Positions 33,533 to 39,878 of a DNA stretch of 48,438 nucleotides are shown here, in pieces. This DNA comes from a virus, in IMG/VR virus record IMGVR_UViG_3300017987_000135, positions 1-48,438 of that record. One strand, 5' to 3'. Under the pieces are notes generated by a model, which saw only the letters and a program-made list of their open reading frames with translations, did not search any database and was not told the DNA's origin. The stretch's first letter is position 1; each line of letters begins with the position of its first letter. The position numbers were made by a program, and so were the translations under genes.

Positions 33533-34339
33533 CTATTCCATTTCCACCTTCGGTACGAACATCCACCGGCTCGTCGCGTCGTCCCACTGCTGAAGCAGGT
33601 ACCTGCCGTCAACCTTCACAAAACGAAGACTCGACTCGTGGTTCGCAGGAGCGTCGTGCTTCTTCTCCAACACTCCCAACCGAGAAAGGATCTGGTTGTT
33701 GACGTACGACATACTGTGGCCAAGGTTGTTCCGAGCCTTCTCCGCACCAGCGATATCCTTCTCCATCGTCTCAAAACTACGCTCCAACTCCTCGATCCGT
33801 GTCAGGACCGCATCGAACTCCACCACCGTTGCCCCGCTCGACTTCTCGCACCGAATATCGAGGCAGTTCAACTTGTCCTGCAGCCTGTTGATGTTGTTCC
33901 CGTCCTTCATCAGCAGGTCCATGTGCAGCTCCTGGCGCTCCTTCATCTCCTCCACAGTATCCTGTAGATCAGATGCACGCTCGAGCTTACGCACCGACTC
34001 GCGTGCTTCACGCGCAATCGCTTCAGCACGGTCATACCGGACCTTCACAAGCTTCTTCAGCTCGTCCAGACCCGCCCGCGCTTCTCTCTCACGCTTCTCC
34101 AATCCATCAAGCCGCTTGCTGTGGCAAGAGGTGATGAACTTGCTACTCGAATGGTTGTTCTCGCTCGTGAGCGCCTTCTGCTCAAGCACACCCACCCGCC
34201 CCCGCAGCGAGTCATCAACGTACGGCTTCCACGCCGCATACAACTCCGGGCCCATCACGCACCTGTCACTCGGCACATCTTGCCCCACCTCCACCACGCA
34301 CGGCCCAAATTCACCGCAATTACTGCAAATACACTTCAT
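33533..34339 (-). CDS. Coiled-coil protein with zinc knuckle and beta cap
   Basis: 268 aa; ATG overlaps the upstream stop (ATGA). Starts MKCICSNCGEFGPC, a zinc-knuckle. Residues about 50-215 are a long coiled coil. The C-terminus (SSLRFVKVDGRYLLQQWDDATSRWMFVPKVEME) is a small beta domain. It is the third in a row of CxxC proteins. Function unknown; a scaffold or linker protein is possible. Confidence 0.65.
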   Translation of the reverse strand: MKCICSNCGEFGPCVVEVGQDVPSDRCVMGPELYAAWKPYVDDSLRGRVGVLEQKALTSENNHSSSKFITSCHSKRLDGLEKREREARAGLDELKKLVKVRYDRAEAIAREARESVRKLERASDLQDTVEEMKERQELHMDLLMKDGNNINRLQDKLNCLDIRCEKSSGATVVEFDAVLTRIEELERSFETMEKDIAGAEKARNNLGHSMSYVNNQILSRLGVLEKKHDAPANHESSLRFVKVDGRYLLQQWDDATSRWMFVPKVEME

Positions 34340-34551
34340 TCCACCAACCCCCTCGCTGCCCTCAGCAGCCTCGTAGCCATCCAGCAACCAACCCCCTGCT
34401 TCTCCTCAACCCACTCCGGCCTCACTCCCTCCCCCACACGCACAGGGCACACCTCAGGCTCGCTCTCGTGCATCACCACGCAGCTACCGTACCCATGCGC
34501 CTTCTTCACCCCAGCCTCATCCGAGCATTTCGTGCAGTGCCACTCCCTCAT
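34336..34551 (-). CDS. Small zinc-knuckle protein
   Basis: 71 aa. ATG overlaps the upstream stop and the stop overlaps the next ATG (both ATGA). MREWHCTKCSDEAGVKKAHGYGSC then VCPV gives two cysteine pairs. Function unknown. Confidence 0.6.
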   Translation of the reverse strand: MREWHCTKCSDEAGVKKAHGYGSCVVMHESEPEVCPVRVGEGVRPEWVEEKQGVGCWMATRLLRAARGLVE

Positions 34552-34736
34552 TCCGCCATCCTCAATCCCAGCTCCCTCAAACACCCAGCACTACACACGT
34601 GCCACCCATCACCAGGACTCTTCGGCGATGAAACCACGTACCAGTCATCCGGTAACATCGCGTTGTACAACGCATCCAGCCCAGCCTCAGCCGTCACCCC
34701 ACACACATCGCAATCAACCACCCTCCGAAAACTCAT
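34548..34736 (-). CDS. Small zinc-knuckle protein
   Basis: 62 aa; ATG preceded by AAGGAG at 7 nt. CDVC (9-12) and CSAGC (48-52) pairs flank a short domain containing LPDDWYVVSSPKSPGDGWHV. First gene after the 244-nt terS downstream gap. Function unknown. Confidence 0.6.
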   Translation of the reverse strand: MSFRRVVDCDVCGVTAEAGLDALYNAMLPDDWYVVSSPKSPGDGWHVCSAGCLRELGLRMAE

Positions 34737-34980
34737 TCACCAACTCCTTGGCTTTCTTTTTCGCATTTCTGAGACCTAAGGGGGTTCTCAGCACATTTCA
34801 TAATTTTTCGCATAAGGGAGAAAAATACTGGCGTGTCGAGCGCGGGGGACCCCGATATGAAGTTTGACCCCGGCGAGCGCAAAAAATGGTCCCGCCCCCC
34901 CCCGCCCTGCGGGCCGTGCTCTGGAGTGAAAAGAGCGACCTGCGGGGAAAAAGCGAAGCAAGCGAATGAACCGAGTGGAG
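34737..34980. other. Structured non-coding gap after terS; candidate packaging or regulatory site
   Basis: No gene seen over 244 nt. It holds an AT-rich hairpin (34803-34826, 7-bp stem ATTTTTC/GAAAAAT), a second hairpin (34769-34791, CTGAGA/TCTCAG plus 2 bp), a mirrored pair GTCGAGCGC (34835-34843) and GGCGAGCGC (34872-34880), two copies of GACCCCG (34848-34854 and 34866-34872) and a run of nine C (34895-34903). cos or pac sites often lie beside terS, so this is a candidate. A promoter for the next gene may also be here, but I see none convincing. Confidence 0.45.
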
Positions 34981-35646
34981 TCACGAGCTGCCCCCGTCCT
35001 GCTGTGCGTCGGGAGGACCGAGCTGGTTCGGTGCGTGGCCGGGTGCGGGTGCATCGGGCAGCGGGTCGCACAACGAGGTGTCAATCTGAAAGACCACGCC
35101 TACGTGCTTGTGTGCGTGTTGGTGTTGGACCTTGTCCGAGAACTCAGCAGGGCGCTTTGCGGCCAGCAGACGCTCTAGGAGGCGGTCGGAATAGCGTCGG
35201 GTGTAGGCAACGACCTTGCCTTGCGACACAACAGGCTCCTCGACTCCATCAACGGCCCTGCGTCGAGCTTCGGATTCAAGTCGGTCTGCGGCCAGTTCTA
35301 AGCACGCGGCACGGGCAGCGGCGAAGTCGGGGACACGCTCCTTCCAGTGCTGCGGCGTATTGGCCGAGACCCCCGCAGCGAGGCAGGCATCGCGGTGGAT
35401 ACCGGTCTTCGCCAGGGCGGTGAGATAAGCCCGCATACGGCGCACACGCGGGATTCCACCCATGGGCAATATCCGGTCATCCGGCCCGACTTTCGACCGA
35501 GGCGCAATACCGCCGGTGCGGTGGGATGGCGCTTGTCCATGCAGGAGGTCAAAGCGTGAAATGGTTGCTTCAATGGCGCGGTCGTCGAGGGTGTCATTGG
35601 GCAGGCCGGGCGGTGGTTCGGGGGCGTGTTTGTAGGAGGTGCTCAT
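34981..35646 (-). CDS. terS: Terminase small subunit
   Basis: 221 aa; ATG overlaps the upstream stop (ATGA). The core RAYLTALAKTGIHRDACLAAGVSANTPQHWKE is the helix-turn-helix of phage TerS proteins, followed by FAAARAACLELAADRLESEARRRAVDGVEEPVVSQGKVV and YSDRLLERLLAAKRPAEFSDK, the characteristic second half of the same family. It recognises the packaging site and stimulates TerL. The His-rich and Pro-rich C-terminus is variable. The gene is separated from terL by some 5.2 kb of small genes. Confidence 0.85.
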   Translation of the reverse strand: MSTSYKHAPEPPPGLPNDTLDDRAIEATISRFDLLHGQAPSHRTGGIAPRSKVGPDDRILPMGGIPRVRRMRAYLTALAKTGIHRDACLAAGVSANTPQHWKERVPDFAAARAACLELAADRLESEARRRAVDGVEEPVVSQGKVVAYTRRYSDRLLERLLAAKRPAEFSDKVQHQHAHKHVGVVFQIDTSLCDPLPDAPAPGHAPNQLGPPDAQQDGGSS

Positions 35647-35819
35647 GGTTTACGGCGCTTGCGTGTAGCTCGTAGGCGCGATTGTGAAAGGGCATCGTGA
35701 AGCGCTTGTGCGTGCTCTATGACGGCAGCGGCTGCTTCTGTTGGACGGGAATAACCGAGGGGTGCAACGAGGGTTGCAGCGGCGTTAAGCAGACGCTCTT
35801 GGTATCTTACAGTAGGCAT
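35643..35819 (-). CDS. Small helical protein, first gene of the leftward late operon
   Basis: 58 aa; ATG at 35819 about 20 nt after the predicted transcript start, with a run of nine G just upstream serving as the ribosome-binding region. Helical (ERLLNAAATLVAPLG, EAAAAVIEHAQALHDALSQSRL) with a basic end RATRKRRKP. Coupled to terS. Function not recognised. Confidence 0.65.
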   Translation of the reverse strand: MPTVRYQERLLNAAATLVAPLGYSRPTEAAAAVIEHAQALHDALSQSRLRATRKRRKP

Positions 35820-35847
35820 ATCAACCCCCCCCCGTAGGTACCCCCCA

Positions 35848-35876
35848 ACTATAGCGATTTTGGGGTATTGAGTCAA
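35848..35876 (-). promoter_or_regulatory. Leftward sigma70-type promoter (terS operon)
   Basis: Minus strand TTGACT (35871-35876), 17-nt spacer, TATAGT (35848-35853): 5 of 6 matches at both boxes. The expected start near 35841 gives a leader of about 20 nt. The run of nine G lies between start site and ATG. It is divergent from the rightward promoter; the two -35 boxes are 28 nt apart. Confidence 0.7.
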
Positions 35877-35904
35877 GGCCGTAGTTCGGGAGTGAAAACG
35901 GGTG

Positions 35905-35933
35905 TTGACATACGTAAGGGGGTAAGGTAGCGT
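35905..35933 (+). promoter_or_regulatory. Rightward promoter (early operon)
   Basis: TTGACA (35905-35910), 17-nt spacer, TAGCGT (35928-35933, 3 of 6). The -35 is perfect. The first rightward gene starts at 35983. It is the only promoter-like site seen for the whole rightward operon. Confidence 0.55.
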
Positions 35934-35982
35934 AGTGATGTTGGTCGGGTGGTCTGGCCGACGCACACAAGGAGCCAAGGAG

Positions 35983-36174
35983 ATGGACGTTGACTACGAG
36001 GTGGAGAAGCACTTCCGCCCCGAGGCGGTCGCACTGCGGCGCAAGCTGGCGGTGTTCGTCGAGGAGAATCGGGTCGCAACGGGACTGCCCCCGAGGGGAC
36101 TCGACGCGTACGAGATGAGCAAGGACGAGCTGCGGCACCACCTTAGCGTGCTGGCAACGCGGTGGGGGATCTAA
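35983..36174 (+). CDS. Small protein, first rightward gene
   Basis: 63 aa; ATG preceded by AAGGAG at 8 nt (a second AAGGAG abuts the ATG). Highly charged helix (YEVEKHFRPEAVALRRKLAVFVEEN) and KDELRHHLSVLATRWG. Function unknown; the position immediately after the promoter suggests early expression. Confidence 0.65.
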   Translation: MDVDYEVEKHFRPEAVALRRKLAVFVEENRVATGLPPRGLDAYEMSKDELRHHLSVLATRWGI

Positions 36175-36185
36175 ACACACCAAGA

Positions 36186-36203
36186 GGGGGGCGCAAGCCC
36201 CCC
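36186..36203 (+). other. GCAA-tetraloop hairpin
   Basis: GGGGGGC-GCAA-GCCCCCC, 7-bp stem, 11 nt after a stop codon and followed by ACACACAAGGGAG, the next ribosome-binding site. No U-tract. Confidence 0.75.
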
Positions 36204-36226
36204 CGCACACACAAGGGAGACGAGCA

Positions 36227-36769
36227 ATGACAAGAGACGAGATAGACACACTGCGGGACGAAATCGAGACGGCGCAGGGGACGTTGGAAGACCACTACGC
36301 GGAAGTCTGCCGCAAGGTGGTGCACGGGGCGAACGAAAGCAACTCCTTTCTACTCTGCACAGCGGGGCTTAGCTTGTACGCTGCAAAGCAGGGTCTTGGG
36401 CTGGCCTACACGGCGATGTCATACGCCACGAACCATTGCGAAAGCGAGGAGCGTGACGAGCTGCAAAGCGCGCTTGATGACTGGGAATACATCGACTGCC
36501 CGAGCTGCGGCGGGGACGCGATCTACGACTGTATCGCGTCGCTTGTCTGGGATTTCGAGGACAAGCTTGAAGAGATTAAACAGGCGCTGCGGGACGCGGT
36601 CGAGGAGCATGAGGGCGAGTACATCGGTATGAGTGACCGGGAGCTGGTCGAGGCGCACTCCGAGGAGTGGGCCGCAGTGGTTGCGCGCCTGCGGCAGGAG
36701 CACAAGGAGCGGGCCGAGGCGAAAGCGAAGGCCGAGCGTGAGCGGGTCGAAGCCGAAGCGGGGCTGTAA
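36227..36769 (+). CDS. Coiled-coil protein with zinc knuckle
   Basis: 180 aa; ATG preceded by AAGGGAG. N-terminal coiled coil (RDEIDTLRDEIETAQGTLEDHYAEV), a hydrophobic stretch LCTAGLSLYAAKQGLGLAYTAM, CPSCGGDAIYDC (about 91-102) and a C-terminal Lys/Arg/Glu coil ending ERERVEAEAGL. Function unknown. Confidence 0.65.
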   Translation: MTRDEIDTLRDEIETAQGTLEDHYAEVCRKVVHGANESNSFLLCTAGLSLYAAKQGLGLAYTAMSYATNHCESEERDELQSALDDWEYIDCPSCGGDAIYDCIASLVWDFEDKLEEIKQALRDAVEEHEGEYIGMSDRELVEAHSEEWAAVVARLRQEHKERAEAKAKAERERVEAEAGL

Positions 36770-36775
36770 GGCCCC
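36760..36775 (+). other. Hairpin over a stop codon
   Basis: GGGGC-TGTAAG-GCCCC stem of 5 bp; the loop contains the TAA stop of the preceding gene. Part of the intercistronic hairpin series. Confidence 0.5.
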
Positions 36776-36800
36776 CTAAAACCCCCGAGGAGCTGACCCT

Positions 36801-37190
36801 ATGAAAGACACACCTAAGACCAAGAACGACGTACACACGGCAACCTGCCCTGCTTGCTGGTTGCCGAGGTCGGTATGCGACTGCCTGACCGAGGAGGACC
36901 GACACCCCGAGGAGCTGCCGGTTGCGGTGGACGGCGCAGACCCGCAAGCGCTTGCCTGCCTGCGGGCGTGCGAGCGGACGGGCGCGGTTGTCGAACTGTT
37001 CGTTCGGTGCATCGGGATGGAGCTGCACGGGTTCGGGACAGTCGAGTTCTCGACCGAGCGGGACAGCGTGGCGCGTATCACGGTCGCGCTGGACAGCGGG
37101 GAAGTCACGTTCCTTGCTGGGTGCGTGCGGCGGGTTGTCGAGCGGTACGATCGCGAGGTTGGCGTGCTGGTGGACGTGGTAGTGGGTTGA
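36801..37190 (+). CDS. Protein with N-terminal CxxC...CxC
   Basis: 129 aa; ATG preceded by GAGGAG. TATCPACWLPRSVCDCLTEED near the N-terminus looks like a zinc knuckle. The rest is a compact alpha/beta domain (LRACERTGAVVELFVRCIGMEL, RITVALDSGEVTFLAGCVRRVVERYD). Family not recognised. Confidence 0.65.
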   Translation: MKDTPKTKNDVHTATCPACWLPRSVCDCLTEEDRHPEELPVAVDGADPQALACLRACERTGAVVELFVRCIGMELHGFGTVEFSTERDSVARITVALDSGEVTFLAGCVRRVVERYDREVGVLVDVVVG

Positions 37191-37197
37191 TTAACCG

Positions 37198-37221
37198 GGG
37201 GGCGGGCTTCGGCCCGTCCCC
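37198..37221 (+). other. UUCG-tetraloop hairpin
   Basis: Ten-base-pair stem closed by C-TTCG-G, the most stable tetraloop type, with one G-U pair. It lies between stop (37190) and the next ribosome-binding site ACACAAGGAG. No U-tract. Confidence 0.75.
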
Positions 37222-37238
37222 GACACAAGGAGCGAGGC

Positions 37239-37553
37239 ATGGTAGCAGTAAACGACAAAGTGATGAGCGAGGAAACGGCGCGGGCGCTTTTCGAGCTGGG
37301 TGGCGCGGTTATCGAGGCGCGTGCAGCGAGTCAGGGGCTGGTGGACGTCCTGCGGGAGAACAAGACCGACTACCGCAAGGCCGAGGGCGTGGTTCTTGGG
37401 CTGGATACCGTCGTCGCTATGATCGCGTGGCGCATCGGACCCGAGCGGCTGGAGCGGTATCTGCGTGAGGGCGGTTGCGATATGACCGCGTACGAGGAGT
37501 TCAAGAATAGCCAGGGCGATTTCCTCGCGGGCAAGAACGGGGGTGCGCAGTGA
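37239..37553 (+). CDS. Small helical protein
   Basis: 104 aa; ATG preceded by AAGGAGCGAGGC. Helices (EETARALFELGGAVIEARAASQGLVDVL, RKAEGVVLGLDTVVAMIAWRIGPERLERYLREGG). The stop overlaps a GTG (GTGA) that begins a different frame leading towards the clamp-like gene. Function unknown. Confidence 0.65.
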   Translation: MVAVNDKVMSEETARALFELGGAVIEARAASQGLVDVLRENKTDYRKAEGVVLGLDTVVAMIAWRIGPERLERYLREGGCDMTAYEEFKNSQGDFLAGKNGGAQ

Positions 37554-37601
37554 GCTGGATAGCCGATATCGAGGCGCGGGCTAACGGTTCTGCCGGTCGG
37601 T

Positions 37602-38102
37602 GTGGATGCAGGCGACGGGCGCGCCCTGACCCACGCGGCAACGGCCGGCAATGGCCCCGGGATTATCATCCCGCCCGAGGCTTTCAAGCTGGCCCGCAAG
37701 GGTCGTACGAAGACCGACCCGGTCGGGGGTATCGCGCTGGATACCCCGAGGGCAATGCGGGTGCAAGACAAGAAGAGCGGCGCGGTGTCCGAGCTGCGGG
37801 CGATAGATGCGACGTTTCCGCGCTGGCAGGCTGTTGTCCCCGGCGATCCCGAGCGGCCCGATGTCCTCGCGGGCGCGCCCGAGGGAAGCAAGCGGGTGAA
37901 AGTCACTTTCAACCCGTGGCTCTTGCTGGCGCTGGCCGAGGCAATGGGTTGCGACAAGACCCAGCAGAATCTCGTACGGGTGGAGTTGTGTGCCGAGCCG
38001 AGCGAGGACGGCAGGCTGGACGTCAACAGCCCGGTTGTGCTCACGGCCCCGCAGGCCCCCGACGGTTGCTATTCGATCATGATGCCCGCCCGTATCGCGT
38101 AA
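37602..38102 (+). CDS. Shortened beta-sliding-clamp homologue, N-terminus uncertain
   Basis: 166 aa from the GTG at 37602; the frame is open back to 37563, but no ribosome-binding site is visible. Landmarks match the second half of DnaN: IIIPPEAFKL (domain-2 end, compare VIVPRKGV), AIDATFPRWQAVVP (68-80, compare LVDGRFPDYRRVLP), VTFNPWLLLALAEAMG (101-116, compare GFNVSYVLDVLNALK) and the C-terminal SIMMPARIA (compare YVVMPMRL). The first third of DnaN and half of domain 3 are missing. A GTGA-coupled start at 37550 in another frame would reach this frame only by a +1 shift. Might be a DNA polymerase clamp mimic. Confidence 0.6.
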   Translation: MDAGDGRALTHAATAGNGPGIIIPPEAFKLARKGRTKTDPVGGIALDTPRAMRVQDKKSGAVSELRAIDATFPRWQAVVPGDPERPDVLAGAPEGSKRVKVTFNPWLLLALAEAMGCDKTQQNLVRVELCAEPSEDGRLDVNSPVVLTAPQAPDGCYSIMMPARIA

Positions 38103-38105
38103 CCC

Positions 38106-38148
38106 GGGCGGAACGACGGCCCCGGGGGAAACCCCGGGGCTTCCGCCC
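38106..38148 (+). other. GAAA-tetraloop long hairpin
   Basis: Inner stem GCCCCGGGG/CCCCGGGGC (9 bp) closed by GAAA, outer stem GGGCGGAA/TTCCGCCC (8 bp), with a 5-nt bulge. Followed by CGCAAGGAAGG. No U-tract. Confidence 0.75.
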
Positions 38149-38170
38149 TCGCAAGGAAGGAAGCAAGACA

Positions 38171-38647
38171 ATGACAACGGAACACATCTGCCCGCTCCTG
38201 GATGAGGTCAGGGCGCAGCTTGTCGAGGCCACTGCGGCCGTAGCCGAGCGGGAGCAAGACCTACGCGAGGCCGATGCGCTGATAAAGGACAGGGATCGGC
38301 AGATAGAAGTCATGTCCAGACGAGACGACATCAACAAGCGGCTCCTGTCGCAGTACCGTGACGCGGCTGCTGTCACGTGGCACGGGATTCACGGGCTGGA
38401 CTATCCCGAGCGGGAAGCCCTGTGGGATCGCGGGCGCAAGTTGGGCCTATCATACGATCAGTGGGAAGATCAGACGCCCGAGGATGAGGCAGTAGAGCTG
38501 GGGACGGCTCTCCCGGGCAACCTGCGTTTCAACGTGATTGATGAGTCCACTACCGAAATTGTGGATACCGAGGGGCGTTTGATAGTGACGGCGGGCGATC
38601 CGGTCGAAGCGCTGTCCCTTTATCGCCGGGATATCAAAAGGGCATAG
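38171..38647 (+). CDS. Coiled-coil N-terminal protein of unknown function
   Basis: 158 aa; ATG preceded by AAGGAAGGAAGC. N-terminal coiled coil (LLDEVRAQLVEATAAVAEREQDLREADALIKDRDRQIEV) then a compact domain with AVTWHGIHGLDYPEREALWDRG and EIVDTEGRLIVTAGDPVEAL. Family not recognised. Confidence 0.65.
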   Translation: MTTEHICPLLDEVRAQLVEATAAVAEREQDLREADALIKDRDRQIEVMSRRDDINKRLLSQYRDAAAVTWHGIHGLDYPEREALWDRGRKLGLSYDQWEDQTPEDEAVELGTALPGNLRFNVIDESTTEIVDTEGRLIVTAGDPVEALSLYRRDIKRA

Positions 38648-38655
38648 AAAAGCAC

Positions 38656-38686
38656 GGCCCCGGGACCGGCAAGGAATCCCGGGGCC
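38656..38686 (+). other. Long-stem hairpin
   Basis: GGCCCCGGGA and TCCCGGGGCC form a perfect 10-bp stem with an 11-nt loop, followed by CAACAAGGAAGG. No U-tract. Confidence 0.75.
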
Positions 38687-38743
38687 AACAAGGAAGGCGA
38701 TGACGATGGACGTCAATCAACCCGAGGAAAAGCATACCAGAAA

Positions 38744-38757
38744 GCCCGCTTGCGGGC
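38744..38757 (+). other. CTTG-loop hairpin
   Basis: GCCCG-CTTG-CGGGC, immediately followed by AAGGAGG, the ribosome-binding site of the 55-aa gene at 38770. The ATGs at 38700 and 38706, preceded by AAGGAAGG, may start a short leader peptide; its frame runs without a stop into the gene at 38934. Confidence 0.6.
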
Positions 38758-38769
38758 AAGGAGGAACCG

Positions 38770-38937
38770 ATGAGGACAGTGTTGTGGGCCATGTTCGTGC
38801 GGATGCTGTGGACGGTTCTCAAGAGGGAGCCCGGGCCGCTGGCGTTGCTGGACGTGACAGTGCTGGGTTTTGCGGTCTGGATGGATGTCCGGTGTGTTCT
38901 ATCACGGACGGAAGCAACAAGGAGGGGAAGGCGATGA
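38770..38937 (+). CDS. 55-aa membrane protein
   Basis: 55 aa: ATG preceded by GGAGG at 5 nt, stop overlapping the next ATG (ATGA). A membrane helix at about 23-44 (PLALLDVTVLGFAVWMDVRCVL) follows a basic segment MRTVLWAMFVRMLWTVLKRE, and the C-terminus RTEATRRGRR is basic. Third codon positions are mostly G/C in this frame but rich in T/A in the overlapping long frame, which supports this reading. Function unknown; antiholin-like or host-takeover peptide possible. Confidence 0.6.
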   Translation: MRTVLWAMFVRMLWTVLKREPGPLALLDVTVLGFAVWMDVRCVLSRTEATRRGRR

Positions 38938-39365
38938 CGAACGGGCTGACAGAGAAGAAATCGAGACCGACGGGGGTAACGGTACAGGTTATCGACCTCA
39001 CGCCGCTCTTGGAGAGGGCCGTAGGGCTGTTTTCGGTCACGATGAGCAACGACAAGGTGACGCTTGTCGATTTCAAGACGCGGGCGTCCCGCTGGGCGAT
39101 CGCACCGAGCGCGAGGAATGAGGACACTACGGTTCTCTTGAACACCGAGGGGTGCGGCGGTTACCTGCCGTACCGGATCGACCTGTACGGTGAGTATTCG
39201 AACGGCGACGTGGCTTGCACGCCGACGCTCACGATGCGGCTGACCAAGCCCTTCGTGGATGAGCTGGATATCACTGGCGAGGAGGATCTTTCCGACTTCG
39301 TGCGGGTCTTCGGGGATCGGCTGGAGGGTAACTTCTGGCAACTCTACAGGGAGTTGACGCCATGA
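38934..39365 (+). CDS. Unknown protein
   Basis: 143 aa; start ATG preceded by GGAGGGG and coupled to the 55-aa gene by ATGA. The same frame is open upstream to 38700, but codon use in the upstream part does not look coding. Central VTVQVIDLTPLLERAVGLFSVTMSND and later YRIDLYGEYSNGDVACTPTLTMRL. Family not recognised. Confidence 0.65.
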   Translation: MTNGLTEKKSRPTGVTVQVIDLTPLLERAVGLFSVTMSNDKVTLVDFKTRASRWAIAPSARNEDTTVLLNTEGCGGYLPYRIDLYGEYSNGDVACTPTLTMRLTKPFVDELDITGEEDLSDFVRVFGDRLEGNFWQLYRELTP

Positions 39366-39640
39366 TGTACCTACACCTATTCCACGGGCGCACGCGCCCA
39401 GACGAGAAGCTGGAAGGCTGGGGGCGTGAAGGCCCGTGCCTGCGCGTATCGTGGGTCAAATGGACGTACGGGAGCATTGCGGTCGGGGAGCCGACTGTTG
39501 GCGTTCGTGTCGAGCTGCTGCACTACGACGACCTGATCGAGTACGACGGGATCTTCTACGCTGACATGGAGATCCGTTGGGCACCCGTGCCCGATATGAA
39601 AGTCGAAGACTTCGACCCGTCAAAGGGGGCGCGTTCGTGA
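39362..39640 (+). CDS. Small phage-type protein
   Basis: 92 aa; ATG overlaps the preceding stop (ATGA). N-terminal YLHLFHGRTRPDEKLEGWG is like other conserved small phage proteins beginning MYLHLYHGR; next SWVKWTYGSIAVG and VRVELLHYDDLIEYDGIFYADMEIRW. Function unknown. Confidence 0.65.
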   Translation: MMYLHLFHGRTRPDEKLEGWGREGPCLRVSWVKWTYGSIAVGEPTVGVRVELLHYDDLIEYDGIFYADMEIRWAPVPDMKVEDFDPSKGARS

Positions 39641-39858
39641 GCTACTCGACGTGTGACACGTGCGGTGAGCTGAGGGAGCTGAAGGTCACCAGCGAGGGGG
39701 CGAGCCTCTGCCTCCTCTGCTGGTGTCGAACGATGAGAGGGAGAAGGCAGATCAATCGGCTGGCCGGGAGGAAGCTGTGCCGAGTAGAGGCGTGGGAAGA
39801 TGCCGAGATGGCGTCGTATCGTGAAGTAACCGAGGGGGGCGACAAGCCCCTGATTTGA
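39637..39858 (+). CDS. Zinc-knuckle protein
   Basis: 73 aa starting at GTG that overlaps the previous stop (GTGA). CDTCGEL (7-13) and CLLCWCR form a knuckle; the rest is basic then acidic (RGRRQINRLAGRKL). A 5-bp hairpin lies near its 3' end. Function unknown. Confidence 0.6.
   Translation: MSYSTCDTCGELRELKVTSEGASLCLLCWCRTMRGRRQINRLAGRKLCRVEAWEDAEMASYREVTEGGDKPLI
39836..39850 (+). other. Hairpin near gene end
   Basis: GGGGC-GACAA-GCCCC (5-bp stem) inside the last codons of the preceding gene, followed by ACACAAGGAAGG. Part of the intercistronic hairpin series. Confidence 0.45.
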
Positions 39859-39878
39859 CACAAGGAAGGAACAGGACA

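Noticed and set aside
37550-38647. 365-codon frame with GTGA start
   Set aside because: Only its C-terminal 158 codons are a gene with a ribosome-binding site; the first part is Arg/Gly-rich and out of frame with the clamp-like protein.
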